DNA from: Chitinibacter bivalviorum
Lineage (GTDB): Bacteria > Pseudomonadota > Gammaproteobacteria > Burkholderiales > Chitinibacteraceae
DNA: 64,000 bases
Direction of reading: 5' to 3'
NCBI RefSeq assembly: GCF_013403565.1
Contig: NZ_CP058627.1
Span: 2,976,001-3,040,000 of the forward strand
The notes below the pieces were generated by a model. The model worked only from the letters and a program-made list of their open reading frames with translations. It did not search any database and was not told the DNA's origin. The position numbers and the translations under genes are program-made. Below are positions 27,158 to 36,324 of this stretch, one piece after another; the stretch's first letter is position 1; each line of letters begins with the position of its first letter.

Positions 27158-29326
27158 CTAATGTTGCGATTGCTTGGCCTCTTCGTTTGGTTTGGCAAAG
27201 TGCGCACTTTCTTTCTGAGTCGCAAAATGGATCAGCGATGGCACATCCAGAATCAACGCAACTTCGCCCGAGCCTAGAATCGTCGAGCCGCTAATGGCGC
27301 GCAGATGGCTAAACAGCGTGCCCAGCGGTTTGATCACTGTTTGGAATTCGCCTAATAACTGATCGACCAGCAAGCCTGCTTTGCTTTCGCCGTAATTGAC
27401 GACGACGACGTTCTGGCGCTTACCGGGCGGCTCACCCAATTCAAGGAATTCGCTCAGATTGAGCACCGGCAGTACTTCGCCGCGCAAATTGAGGTAGGAA
27501 TGCGTGCCATCGGCGCGCAAATCGTCGGGGATTTCGATGCATTCGACGACGACTTCAAGCGGAATAACAAAAGTCGATTTGCCAATTTGCACGAGAAAAC
27601 CATCAATAATCGCCAGCGTCAGCGGCAAGCGAATACGAAAATGCGTGCCTTCGCCAACGGTAGAATCAATATCTATCGTGCCGCGCAGTGCTTCTAGCCC
27701 ACGTTTGACGACATCCATGCCGACGCCGCGCCCTGAAATATTGCTCACTTGCTCGGCGGTGGAAAAACCGGGCTCAAAAATCAGTTTGTAAATCTCGTTA
27801 TCACTGAGCACGGCATCAGCTGCAATCAGGCCATTGGCGATGGCTTTGGCCAGAATTTTGTCTTTGCGCAGCCCGCCGCCATCGTCGGCGACTTCGATCA
27901 CGATGCTGCCTGACTCGTGATAGGCGTTCAGCCACACGTTGCCAACCACTGGTTTACCGGCTTGCTCGCGGAGCTCGGCCGATTCAATGCCATGATCGAT
28001 CGCATTGCGTACGATATGCATCAATGGGTCGCCCAATTTATCGACCATCGATTTATCCAGCTCGGTTTCTGCGCCGCTAATATGCAGTTCGATCGATTTA
28101 CCCAGCTCTTTGGATACATCGCGGACAACGCGAGGAAAGCGATTGAAAATCTCGCCAATTTGCACCATGCGCATCGACAGCGTACCGGCGCGAATTTGCT
28201 CGATCAGCGAGGCGATCGTGGCGGTGGATTCAATTTGTGCACTTTGCCCAGAATTGCGGGCGATGAGGTTGGCTGCCGCACCCGCGATGACTAATTCTCC
28301 AATCAAATTGATCAAATTATCGAGCTTGCTCGCTTCCACCTTGATGAATTTGGTTTCTGCGGTTTTGGCTGATTTTTGTTCGGTTTTGACTAGCACTGCG
28401 CCGCTGGCAATTTTGGCTGCGAGGGCAAAGTTTTGCTCTGGCGTGAGTGCGGTTACTTCAGTTTCTGGTATCTGTGGTACGACTGCTAACTCGATGGGCG
28501 CTGCGGTTTTGCTGATGCCCATATTGAGCCACGCTTGCGCCACGGCCTGACATTCCGCGGGGGATTGATCGGCGGTAATGAATTGAAAAGCCTCGGCCGC
28601 ATGGGCCAGCTCGATAATGTGGATTTGGCTGTCTTCCCGCACAAACTCAAACACATCGTTGAGCTTTTTCGTATCGACATCACCCCGGAAAATCAGCTCA
28701 AAACGCAGGTAATTGGTTTCAGGGTCAAACTCATCGCCGCTGGGCAGCTGGGTCAAGACGGGTTGAATCGCGCTGATTTCGCCAATGGAGCTCAGATAGC
28801 GGACAAACGACAGCGGGTCCATGCCATTGCACAAGACATCAGGCGCAAAGCGCAGCGAAAGCAGCCAGGCCTGCTCGCTGGGGTGATTTTCCTGCACTGC
28901 TTCTGTTTCAGGCTGCGTGCTGTCTTCTTGCCCCGTTTTGCTATTGAAATAGGCTTTTAGCTGCTCAATCAGCGGCGGGTGCGCCATGGCTTTGAGTTTT
29001 TCCGCATCATAAATCACCGCCAGCATGGCTTTGACATGATCGTGGCAAAGGAGCAGTAAACCGGCTAGCTCATCGTCAAAGCCCAGCTCGCCCGAGCGCA
29101 GTGCATCGAGGATATTTTCTGCTTCGTGGGTGAAATGCACGATGGGATCGAGGCCAAACAGACCTGACGAGCCTTTGATCGTATGCATGGCACGAAACAT
29201 CGCATTGAGCTGCTCATCGTCGGGCTGCGTGCCTTGCACATCCATCAGGATGCTTTCCATCGCAATCAATAATTCATTGGCTTCGTCGAGAAAGGCCGGT
29301 AGCGCGTGGTCAAAATCATTGCTCAT
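27158..29326 (-). CDS. cheA: Chemotaxis histidine kinase
   Basis: A 722-residue CheA. P1 Hpt domain with phospho-site H48 (MFRAMHTIKGSSG); a middle CheY-docking-type region (about 150-270); P3 dimerisation (about 330-400); P4 kinase with N box (HIVRNAIDHGIE), G1 (VADDGGG) and G2 (SGRGVGMDVVK); P5 CheW-like domain to the end. It autophosphorylates under receptor control and feeds CheY and the CheB and REC-EAL regulators. Its ATG overlaps the STAS gene stop by 4 bp. Confidence 0.95.
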   Translation of the reverse strand: MSNDFDHALPAFLDEANELLIAMESILMDVQGTQPDDEQLNAMFRAMHTIKGSSGLFGLDPIVHFTHEAENILDALRSGELGFDDELAGLLLLCHDHVKAMLAVIYDAEKLKAMAHPPLIEQLKAYFNSKTGQEDSTQPETEAVQENHPSEQAWLLSLRFAPDVLCNGMDPLSFVRYLSSIGEISAIQPVLTQLPSGDEFDPETNYLRFELIFRGDVDTKKLNDVFEFVREDSQIHIIELAHAAEAFQFITADQSPAECQAVAQAWLNMGISKTAAPIELAVVPQIPETEVTALTPEQNFALAAKIASGAVLVKTEQKSAKTAETKFIKVEASKLDNLINLIGELVIAGAAANLIARNSGQSAQIESTATIASLIEQIRAGTLSMRMVQIGEIFNRFPRVVRDVSKELGKSIELHISGAETELDKSMVDKLGDPLMHIVRNAIDHGIESAELREQAGKPVVGNVWLNAYHESGSIVIEVADDGGGLRKDKILAKAIANGLIAADAVLSDNEIYKLIFEPGFSTAEQVSNISGRGVGMDVVKRGLEALRGTIDIDSTVGEGTHFRIRLPLTLAIIDGFLVQIGKSTFVIPLEVVVECIEIPDDLRADGTHSYLNLRGEVLPVLNLSEFLELGEPPGKRQNVVVVNYGESKAGLLVDQLLGEFQTVIKPLGTLFSHLRAISGSTILGSGEVALILDVPSLIHFATQKESAHFAKPNEEAKQSQH

Positions 29327-29610
29327 GATTGCGCTCCAAAATCGCTAGGTAACACATCTTGCAAGCCCAATGCCGCGACAATATTGCGCAAGCAGCTTGA
29401 AGGCTGAATAAAATGCACTGGTTTTTCTAGGCGGCGACCTTCATTTTGCAGCCAAATTAAAATCTGCATAAAAGCCGTGTCGGCGTCTTGAACTTGCGAT
29501 AAATCGAGCTGGATTTCTTTTGCTTCGTGCAGCGCGCTGGCCAATTGTTGTTGTGTGTCGCGCGCTTGATAGATGGTTTGCTCACCTTCGAGCACAATCA
29601 GTTTAGGCAT
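29323..29610 (-). CDS. STAS-domain protein of the chemotaxis operon
   Basis: A 95-residue single STAS domain. The core LDLSQVQDADTAFMQILIWLQNEGRRL has the beta-strand plus helix of anti-sigma-antagonist folds, with Thr in place of the usual phospho-Ser. STAS proteins are often found next to cheA in proteobacteria, where they may act on CheA or receptors. Start ATG 29610 follows GGAG (GGAGCCCGTC); longer frames run into cheY. Overlaps cheA by 4 bp. Confidence 0.85.
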   Translation of the reverse strand: MPKLIVLEGEQTIYQARDTQQQLASALHEAKEIQLDLSQVQDADTAFMQILIWLQNEGRRLEKPVHFIQPSSCLRNIVAALGLQDVLPSDFGAQS

Positions 29611-29624
29611 GACGGGCTCCTTGG

Positions 29625-29993
29625 CTATGGCAAGACCAGCTTGGCAATGGCATCGAGCAAAATGGGCGGCTGAAAGGGTTTCACGACCCAAGCACGCGCA
29701 CCTGCCGCTTTGCCCGCCGCTTTTTTGCTGTCGTCGGCCTCGGTGGTGAGCATAATGACGGGGGTAAATTTGTAGGCGGGTAGTTGCTTGAGCTGGCTGA
29801 CAAAGGTGATGCCATCCATATTTGGCATATTCACATCGGACACAATCAAATTGAATTTTTGCCCATTGCATTTGCTCAGCGCATCTTTACCATCGCAAGC
29901 CTCAATGACGTCGTAGCCCGCATTTTTCAGCGCAATGCTCACTACCGTGCGCAAGCTCGAAGAATCATCGACGATTAGAATTGTTTTTGCCAT
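29625..29993 (-). CDS. cheY: Chemotaxis response regulator
   Basis: A 122-residue single REC domain: acidic pair D9-D10, phospho-acceptor D53 (LIVSDVNMP), T83 and K105 (WVVKPF). As a phosphorylated regulator it would bind the flagellar switch. It sits between a receptor-like gene and the STAS-cheA pair. No cheZ or cheD occurs in the window, so signal termination must rely on another phosphatase or phosphate sink. Confidence 0.93.
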   Translation of the reverse strand: MAKTILIVDDSSSLRTVVSIALKNAGYDVIEACDGKDALSKCNGQKFNLIVSDVNMPNMDGITFVSQLKQLPAYKFTPVIMLTTEADDSKKAAGKAAGARAWVVKPFQPPILLDAIAKLVLP

Positions 29994-30002
29994 GAGGCCT
30001 CC

Positions 30003-31145
30003 TTAAAAGAAATCAACCGAAGCTGCAGGGGTATTGCCCGTAGACGCAGATTGGCCATGGTGTAGGGCCTTTTGCTCCAGGGTGGTATAGGTGCGCTCTA
30101 GATCGCTGAGCCATTGCGAGCGATCGGGTAGCGTAAATTGCGCGCGGTTTAAATCCGATTGCAGCAGTTGCTCGTGCAATTTGTGCATATTGGCCAGAAC
30201 ATGGCCTTGAATCTGGCTGACGCGATCTTGGAATTGCAGATTTACCAAGACGTCTTCGACTTCGTGATTCACGGCGCGGCTTTCGGCTTCGAGCATGGCG
30301 ACGTTGTCGTTGAGTGCTGCGGCGGCGTGATGGAAGTTGGCAATCACGCCTTGAATCACCGATTCGGCGCTATGGATGATTTGATTTTCTTCTTGAGCCA
30401 AGTGACTGGTCATGTTGAGCGTGTTTTGCATCGCCTGATTGATCAGCTCGACCTTGGCGGTAATGTGTTTACCGGTGTCGCCCGATAGATTGGATAGTTT
30501 ACGCACTTCATCGGCCACCACCGCAAAGCCACGGCCCGACTCGCCCGCCCGCGCGGCTTCGATCGCGGCATTGAGTGCCAGTAGATTGGTTTGATTGGCA
30601 ATGGCGCTGACCGAGGTGGCCATTTGTTTGAGCTCGCCCGTGAAGCTGGCTAGGCCTTTGATTTCATTAATCATCGTCTCGCGTCCCTGCAAGGCTTGAT
30701 TGAGCGAGTCGATAATGGCGCTTAACTCAGTTTTGGCATTGGCAATAATCTGCTGGATTTCGCTTTGGCCGCCATGGCCACCACTGGAAATACGCACGGC
30801 ATTATTGAGCTGCTGATTAATGCCGCTAAAGCGGCTGGCCAGATTGCCGACCGCATTTTCGGTCTGTTGGCGTGAGGTTTCCAGATTGCGCTGCCACACT
30901 GGGATTACATCAACCAGCAGCCCTTGCCAGCGTTTGGCAAATTCATCCAGCGGGTTCGGTTCTGGGCTGAGGCGAGTTTCGGTTTGAATGGGGGCTTCGC
31001 CTTGGGCGGCCCAGACGGCCAGACCAATAACCGCTAAGGAGCATGCGAGTGCAATCGCCCAGTGCGTATTGCCGACCAGCAAAATAATCAGCTGAACGAT
31101 GCCCAGTGCCGCACCTGCCCCCAAAATCGTGCGATTTCTACTCAT
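30003..31145 (-). CDS. Receptor-like chemotaxis protein with membrane hairpin only
   Basis: A 380-residue MCP-type protein. Two adjacent N-terminal helices (about 7-25 and 28-46) replace the usual periplasmic sensor, so it has almost no external domain. The signalling tip [38 protein letters not shown] is intact. The C-terminal [16 protein letters not shown] motif is shared by a group of sensorless receptors. It probably senses an internal or membrane cue. ATG 31145 follows TTTTGGAG; the longer frame overlaps the DMT transporter gene. First gene of the chemotaxis operon. Confidence 0.88.
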   Translation of the reverse strand: MSRNRTILGAGAALGIVQLIILLVGNTHWAIALACSLAVIGLAVWAAQGEAPIQTETRLSPEPNPLDEFAKRWQGLLVDVIPVWQRNLETSRQQTENAVGNLASRFSGINQQLNNAVRISSGGHGGQSEIQQIIANAKTELSAIIDSLNQALQGRETMINEIKGLASFTGELKQMATSVSAIANQTNLLALNAAIEAARAGESGRGFAVVADEVRKLSNLSGDTGKHITAKVELINQAMQNTLNMTSHLAQEENQIIHSAESVIQGVIANFHHAAAALNDNVAMLEAESRAVNHEVEDVLVNLQFQDRVSQIQGHVLANMHKLHEQLLQSDLNRAQFTLPDRSQWLSDLERTYTTLEQKALHHGQSASTGNTPAASVDFF

Positions 31146-31213
31146 CGTATTCTCCAAAACCCTAATTGGTATCTCTATTGATAGCAGAAGGGAGTTGGCT
31201 TCGCTGACTAAAT

Positions 31214-31276
31214 CGGGCCATTTTTGCGCGATGCTTACGCCATATCGCAGCCTACGCAACGCACAAAAATAGCCCG
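31214..31276. repeat. Inverted repeat between DMT gene end and chemotaxis operon
   Basis: CGGGCCATTTTTGCGCG (31214-31230) and CGCACAAAAATAGCCCG (31260-31276) form a 17-bp inverted repeat with two mismatches around a 29-bp loop. It follows the stop codon of the DMT transporter gene and precedes the first chemotaxis gene, so it may act as a terminator or processing signal. Confidence 0.55.
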
Positions 31277-31282
31277 CGATTG

Positions 31283-32185
31283 TTAGTCTTTTTTGCCCAC
31301 AAGCCAGACGCCACTTAAGACAATGGCCGCGCCCATCCATTGCATGGCGCTAAGGTGCTCACCCAAAATACTGAGGCTAAAAATAATCGTTAATACCGGC
31401 CCAAAGCTGCCCACCAGTGCGGTGCGACTGCCGCCGATACGGTGCATCGCGGCATTGGTGGCGTAGACCGGTAAGATGGTTGAAAACACCGCCATCAGCA
31501 CGGCGTAACCCCACACTGGCGCAGGCTGAGCCAAGAGTAGTGCCATCGGCCGAGTCGCGATGAAGTGTAAAAAGATGGCAAAGCTGGAAACGGTTAACGC
31601 CAACTCGGTAAAACGCATCGAACCTACTTCACGAATGACTTTGGGGCTCAAGGTCATATACAGCGCAAACGAGATCGTGCTCGCCACCACAAAGCCAATC
31701 CCGATCCAGTCTGCTTTGGCGTGATACAGATCAGGCCACAGCACCAAAACCATGCCGAAATAGGTGACGGGCAGCGCGCGTTTGATACGTGCCGAGATCG
31801 GCGCGCCAAAAATCAGCGCCCCAAATAGCACGGTCATCGTGGGGTAGAGGCACAGAATCAAGCGTTCCAGACTGGCGCTCACGGTTTGCAGTCCGAGAAA
31901 GTCCAGGGTACTAGAAAGGTAATATCCAATCAGCCCCAAACCAACCAAAGCCCATTTTTGCTTGGGCGTGAGCGGCGTGCCTTGCTCGGTGCGCCACAGG
32001 CGTATGCCATGTAATAACACCGCGGCGATCAGCATACGCATCGTCACCAAGGTGACGGCATCAACGCCGTAGCGGTAGGCGAGCTTGACGAAAATGGCTT
32101 TGGCTGCAAAGCCAGTCGACGCAAAAATGGCCAGTAAAACGCCAATCTGAAATGAGCTAAATCGGGTACTGATACGGTTGAGCAT
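31283..32185 (-). CDS. EamA/DMT family transporter
   Basis: A 300-residue inner-membrane protein with ten predicted helices in two EamA repeats (for example [23 protein letters not shown] near the start and [16 protein letters not shown] at the end). DMT exporters move amino acids or other small metabolites; the substrate is not visible. Its ribosome site GAGGAG (32192-32197 on the minus strand) is buried in a hairpin of a structured leader, so expression is likely controlled at translation by that leader. Confidence 0.9.
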   Translation of the reverse strand: MLNRISTRFSSFQIGVLLAIFASTGFAAKAIFVKLAYRYGVDAVTLVTMRMLIAAVLLHGIRLWRTEQGTPLTPKQKWALVGLGLIGYYLSSTLDFLGLQTVSASLERLILCLYPTMTVLFGALIFGAPISARIKRALPVTYFGMVLVLWPDLYHAKADWIGIGFVVASTISFALYMTLSPKVIREVGSMRFTELALTVSSFAIFLHFIATRPMALLLAQPAPVWGYAVLMAVFSTILPVYATNAAMHRIGGSRTALVGSFGPVLTIIFSLSILGEHLSAMQWMGAAIVLSGVWLVGKKD

Positions 32186-32191
32186 TTGATT

Positions 32192-32336
32192 CTCCTCTGG
32201 TGTTGGCGGGACATCACCGAGGAGGGATCGCCTGCCGCGGGATGTTGACCGCGGTAACGATGCCTAGATAAAAGGCGAACGCTAGCGCGCAGGCGCGACT
32301 AGCAACCACGCAGCAGCGTGGGCATGAAGGGCGATC
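32192..32336 (-). promoter_or_regulatory. Structured leader RNA, candidate translational riboswitch
   Basis: Read on the minus strand, complementary segments give a compact fold. A closing stem pairs GATCGCC (32330-32336) with GGCGATC (32226-32232). Inside are a short AUGCC/GGCAU stem, hairpin CCACGC/GCGTGG (32306-32321), hairpin GCTAG.CGCG/CGCG.CTAGC (32281-32303) and hairpin CCGCGG/CCGCGG (32235-32254). A final hairpin CTCCTCGGTG/CACC-A-GAGGAG (32192-32224) contains the Shine-Dalgarno sequence of the DMT gene, 6 nt before its ATG. The loops of the last two hairpins share complementary ACAT/ATGT, so they could kiss. I cannot match it to a known riboswitch class. Confidence 0.6.
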
Positions 32337-32488
32337 AGATAGGTGCAATGTGCTTTCATGCCTTAATCATGCTCGCAAGGCTTGTAAGCAGTCAATGACT
32401 GACTCTGTAACCAAATGTCTGATAGTGAACTGTGTTTGCGAGGCGCATTGAAAGTCGCCAGAATAGCTTGGCCTAAAAAGGATAACGC

Positions 32489-33646
32489 ATGAAATTGTGG
32501 GATGATGTTTCTCTGTCGGCGCTGGTCGCTGGATTTGTGACGGTCTTGGTTGGCTTTACCAGCTCGGCGGTGATTGTATTTCAGGCCGCGCAAGCGCTGC
32601 ACGCCACGCCGGAGCAAACCGCGTCATGGATGTGGGCGCTCGGGCTGGCGATGGGGCTGACGTGTATTGGCTTGTCTTTGCGCTATCGCGTCCCCGTGGT
32701 GACGGCGTGGTCTACGCCTGGGGCGGCGATGTTGGTCACCAGCGTGGCGGGGGTTAGCATGCCCGAGGCGATCGGCGCGTTTATGGTGTCGGGCGTGCTG
32801 ATTTTGCTGATGGGACTCACTGGCTGGTTTGAGCGTGCGATGCAGCGTATTCCGCTGGGGCTGGCGTCAGCGATGTTGGCGGGGGTGTTGCTGCGTTTTG
32901 GCTTTGGCGCGTTTACCGCTTTGCAAACGCAATTGCTGATGGCGATCAGCATGATTGCCACGTATTTGCTATTACGTCGCTGGCAACCGCGCTATGCCAT
33001 CGTAGGGGTATTGCTCGTCGGCCTATTGATTGGAATGGCTCAGGGGGTGGTACATCTGGGGAGTATTCGTTTTGAGTTGGCGGCGCCAGTCTGGACCACG
33101 CCGACTTTGAGTTGGGCGAGCTTGCTCAGCGTCGCGCTCCCCTTATTTATGGTGACAATGGCGTCGCAAAATGTGCCGGGCGTGACGGTATTGCACGCCA
33201 ATGGCTATCGTCCGCCGATTTCGCCGATTATTAGCTGGACCGGTATCACGACCATTATTTTGGCGCCATTTGGCGCGTTTGCGATCAATCTGGCGGCCAT
33301 TACCGCGGCGATTTGCATGGGCAAAGACGCGCACGAAGACGCGAGCAAACGTTATGTTGCGGCGGTGGCGGCGGGCGTCATGTATGTGCTGATCGGGTTA
33401 TTTGGCGCGACTGTGGCCGCACTGTTTGCGGCATTTCCGAAAGAGCTGGTGCTGGTCGTCGCTGGTTTGGCCTTGCTCAATATCATCGGCAATGGCTTGG
33501 CGCTGGCGGTGCGGGAGGAGCGTCACCGCGAAGCGGCAATTATTACCTTTGTGGTGACGGCTTCAGGCTTGACGCTATTTGGCATTGGCTCGGCCTTTTG
33601 GGGTTTGATCGCTGGAGGTATCGCGACGCTGGCGCTGCGCAAATAA
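32489..33646 (+). CDS. benE: BenE family benzoate/H+ symporter-like transporter
   Basis: A 385-residue transporter with about 12 hydrophobic helices. The pattern SALVAGFVTVLVGFTSSAVIVFQAA at the N-terminus, WSTPGAAML and the motif SQNVPGVTVLHANGY are typical of BenE. Members take up benzoate with protons, but many have no proven substrate. ATG 32489 follows AAAAGGA. Transcribed away from the structured leader and DMT gene; no aromatic catabolism genes adjoin, so the substrate is uncertain. Confidence 0.88.
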   Translation: MKLWDDVSLSALVAGFVTVLVGFTSSAVIVFQAAQALHATPEQTASWMWALGLAMGLTCIGLSLRYRVPVVTAWSTPGAAMLVTSVAGVSMPEAIGAFMVSGVLILLMGLTGWFERAMQRIPLGLASAMLAGVLLRFGFGAFTALQTQLLMAISMIATYLLLRRWQPRYAIVGVLLVGLLIGMAQGVVHLGSIRFELAAPVWTTPTLSWASLLSVALPLFMVTMASQNVPGVTVLHANGYRPPISPIISWTGITTIILAPFGAFAINLAAITAAICMGKDAHEDASKRYVAAVAAGVMYVLIGLFGATVAALFAAFPKELVLVVAGLALLNIIGNGLALAVREERHREAAIITFVVTASGLTLFGIGSAFWGLIAGGIATLALRK

Positions 33647-33724
33647 GCGAGCGAGGAAAATTAGCATTTCATTATTATCCCAATGTGTTAAAAAGAGCGC
33701 TCTTGCATAGTTAGAGTTGCGGCA

Positions 33725-34564
33725 ATGGTTCGATTTTTAATGGCGATACTGGGGGTTTTGCTCTCGCTCGGCGCGCACGCCGAGGTCTTGGTCGCCGTAC
33801 CTCAAGATGTACTCAATGATTACCAGCGACTCGTTGCCGAGCGCAAAGTCGAGGATATTCGGGATTACCGCGGTGCTGGCTCGCGGCGGGATACCGTTGA
33901 GGTGATTTTGTTTCAGCAGGCTTTGCGCTTAGGTGGATATCAGCAGCGGATTCAGTTTGTGCCAGTGGATAGCTATCAGCGCAATCTGGTCGAGGTCGAA
34001 AATGGCCGCGTGCTGGCTACCGCGACGACGGTCTGGGCGGCCGATGTGAAAGACAGCGCAGCCAAAAAATCGAACGCGATGATTCAGGATGGCGAATATG
34101 TGGTGGGATTTTATGTCGCCGCCAGTAATCGTGCCTTGCAAAGCGCGGATTTAAAGCGGCTGCAAACCCTGTCTGCCGTGAGTAATCAGAATTGGAAAAA
34201 TGATCTGGCCGTGCTCGATAGTTTGGACATCCGTCGGATTCAAACCGCCCCCACTTTCCCAATGATCGCCAAAATGGTCGCCGCCGGGCATGGTGATTTC
34301 ACTTTGGCCTCGTTCAAATCCGCCCCCGATATGCGGTATGAAATTGATGGGGTTCGGCTCTTGCCGGTGCGGGGCTTGAAAGTGGCGATGCCAGGCAGTC
34401 GGCATTTTCTGGTTGCACCGAGTCCAGAAGGCGAGCGACTGCGCGCGGCTTTGGATAAAGGCATTATGCAACTGCGCCAAGAAGGACGGATTCGCCGCGC
34501 CTATACCGATGCAGGGTTTTTCAATAGCAAAGTAGAAAGCTGGCGCTTGCTCAACCAGAAATAA
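33725..34564 (+). CDS. Periplasmic solute-binding-like protein
   Basis: A 279-residue exported protein with signal peptide MVRFLMAILGVLLSLGAHA. The body looks like a type II periplasmic binding fold (SBP family 3-like): two lobes with FVPVDSYQRNLVEVENGRV and a C-terminal SPEGERLRAALDKGIMQLRQEGRIRRAYTDAGF. There are no transport genes beside it. The ligand is unknown. Preceded by the benE gene by 78 bp; may be cotranscribed. Confidence 0.7.
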   Translation: MVRFLMAILGVLLSLGAHAEVLVAVPQDVLNDYQRLVAERKVEDIRDYRGAGSRRDTVEVILFQQALRLGGYQQRIQFVPVDSYQRNLVEVENGRVLATATTVWAADVKDSAAKKSNAMIQDGEYVVGFYVAASNRALQSADLKRLQTLSAVSNQNWKNDLAVLDSLDIRRIQTAPTFPMIAKMVAAGHGDFTLASFKSAPDMRYEIDGVRLLPVRGLKVAMPGSRHFLVAPSPEGERLRAALDKGIMQLRQEGRIRRAYTDAGFFNSKVESWRLLNQK

Positions 34565-35028
34565 CCTTGCTTCTTTTGAGTTGCTTTCATGATTATGTGT
34601 CGTGAACATGGCTTAGTTTTAAGACCAATATATACCTGTAAATAATACAATTTTTCCTTTCTGAATTTGTATGTTTATGGCTGGTGCTTTAAGTGGTGAT
34701 TACTTGTTTTTTGTAAAAAAGCTAACGGTGGCAAAGGTTTACCAAAATTGTGATTGATTTTGAATATTAAAAAACAAGTAAGGTTTTGATGGCGGAAGTA
34801 GCGAGTTTTATGCTAATGCAATAAAAATAAATACCAATTAATCTGGAAAAATGGTAGTGGCTACTTTGAAAATCCTGCCGTACGTCGGATTGTATATAGG
34901 GTAAATTGCGTATAAGCCGCATGTTTGCTAAGTATTAGTTTATTAGAGTTTTCTAATAATGTTTAACTCCGAAAAACACTGTAGTAGGATCATTGCAAGT
35001 CAAAAGCACCTAGTGCGGAGTGTATGCA
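34565..35028. other. AT-rich non-coding gap with 13-bp inverted repeat
   Basis: A 464-bp stretch markedly richer in A+T than its surroundings, with no convincing gene. TTACTTGTTTTTT (34700-34712) and AAAAAACAAGTAA (34769-34781) are perfect inverted repeats 56 bp apart. Nothing else is recognised; a small RNA or a decayed insertion is possible. Confidence 0.5.
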
Positions 35029-35208
35029 ATGGAACTCGTCTATTCACTACCTGTGATCGGTAAACCAAGTTTTAAATTTGCAGAATGGGTTTCTAGTGTT
35101 CCCCGTATTTGGAAAGAGCGCGTTGCCATTTATGCCTTGTATATTGCTCTGATGGCGGCCATGCCAAGGCTCTTGAATTTCATGATGGATTTGGGTCTGA
35201 TTCGTTAA
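35029..35208 (+). CDS. Small hypothetical membrane-associated protein
   Basis: A 59-residue protein I do not recognise. Residues about 36-57 (VAIYALYIALMAAMPRLLNFMMDL) form one hydrophobic helix; the N-terminal half is basic and aromatic. ATG 35029 is preceded by TGCGGAG at good spacing, which is the main support that it is real. No neighbour gives a role; it stands alone after the AT-rich gap. Confidence 0.5.
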   Translation: MELVYSLPVIGKPSFKFAEWVSSVPRIWKERVAIYALYIALMAAMPRLLNFMMDLGLIR

Positions 35209-35255
35209 TTTGAGCAATGCTCGGATACGCTCATCATTTTGGTTTGGATTAATGT

Positions 35256-36107
35256 TCAGATTTTATGATTAAGCGCCGAATCCAACAGTCGCCATGCTAG
35301 GCTATAGCGGCTAGGCAACTCGGGCAGCGCAGCGAGGGAAAACCACTGCGCATCTTCAATTTCGCCCTCTTGGCAGACAATGTCACCCGACTCATAGTCA
35401 GCAATAAAGGCAAGCATCAACGAGTGCGGAAAAGCCCAGCTTTGGCTGCCAAACCAGCGCAGGTTTTTGATCCGTACGCCGACCTCTTCGAGTACCTCAC
35501 GGTGTGCACATTGCTCCAGGCTCTCGCCCGGCTCGACAAAGCCCGCGACCGCGCTGTACATCCCCGCTCTGAAATGCGGCGAGCGCGCCAGCAGCAATTC
35601 CCCATTAGACCCATCTCCACGCCGAATCAGCACCATGACGGCGGGGGAAATGCGTGGCCAGACTCGATGTTGGCAGACGCTGCATTCACAAGCCACTTCG
35701 GTGCTCAGGATCTGATTTCTGCCGCCGCAAAGACCACAAAAGCGATGCGTGCGATAAAAAGTCGCAATCTGGCTGGCGCGCCCAGCCAATAGCCACAGAG
35801 CTTCGCCGATGGCTTCGTAACTGGCGCGCAGCCCCATTTTCTCTAACTCTGGCGGCAAAGCGTCTTGTTCAGGCCAAATGGCAATTTGCACCGCTTGCCC
35901 TTGCCAGTACCCAATAATCAGGCATTGCTCAGGGGCGGGCATGTTAGCCAACGCGGCGGGCTTGGCCAATTCTCCCTTATCAAAAATCAGGGTATCGCCA
36001 TGTAGGCCAATGAAGATCGAATCTGGCAAGATAATCTGGATAGGGGTATGGCTGGGCGTAAAGTCGTCGGGCAGCATGGGCAAGGTCTTGGTCTGAGGGG
36101 CGAACAT
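35256..36107 (-). CDS. nudC: NAD+ diphosphatase / RNA NADH-decapping Nudix hydrolase
   Basis: A 283-residue NudC. The zinc ribbon has four Cys (FCGLCGG and CECSVCQ). The Nudix box GFVEPGESLEQCAHREVLEEVGV is complete, and SQSWAFPHSLM is the NAD-specific motif (SQPWPFPxS). It cleaves NAD(H) to NMN(H) and AMP and removes NAD caps from RNA. Start is uncertain: ATG 36107 or ATG 36077; neither has a clear ribosome site, and the frame stays open to 36239. Convergent with the small gene upstream. Confidence 0.9.
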   Translation of the reverse strand: MFAPQTKTLPMLPDDFTPSHTPIQIILPDSIFIGLHGDTLIFDKGELAKPAALANMPAPEQCLIIGYWQGQAVQIAIWPEQDALPPELEKMGLRASYEAIGEALWLLAGRASQIATFYRTHRFCGLCGGRNQILSTEVACECSVCQHRVWPRISPAVMVLIRRGDGSNGELLLARSPHFRAGMYSAVAGFVEPGESLEQCAHREVLEEVGVRIKNLRWFGSQSWAFPHSLMLAFIADYESGDIVCQEGEIEDAQWFSLAALPELPSRYSLAWRLLDSALNHKI

Positions 36108-36324
36108 ACAGGCTGACGCACTGAGCGCGGCAGAGCTTGAATCAGTGTACCAAAACTTGCGGCCTGATTTGCGCTCATGCGGATGTCGCCAATTGACAGC
36201 TGAGCAAGAGAATTCTGATTTGTCTTTGAATTTAAACAATTCTGTAATGTTAGTCTTTTAGAATCAGCGTCATATAAAGCCCAAGCTGGGCTGAGAAACC
36301 ACAGAACTGATTGAGAGAATAGCC

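Noticed and set aside
32282..32359. A 25-codon open frame on the minus strand in the DMT leader that could be an attenuator leader peptide
   Set aside because: No usable ribosome site, and its codons lie inside the GC-rich stems; the structured-RNA reading explains the region better.
32363..32617. Minus-strand 84-residue open frame across the benE start
   Set aside because: Overlaps the confident BenE N-terminus, with no recognisable domain.
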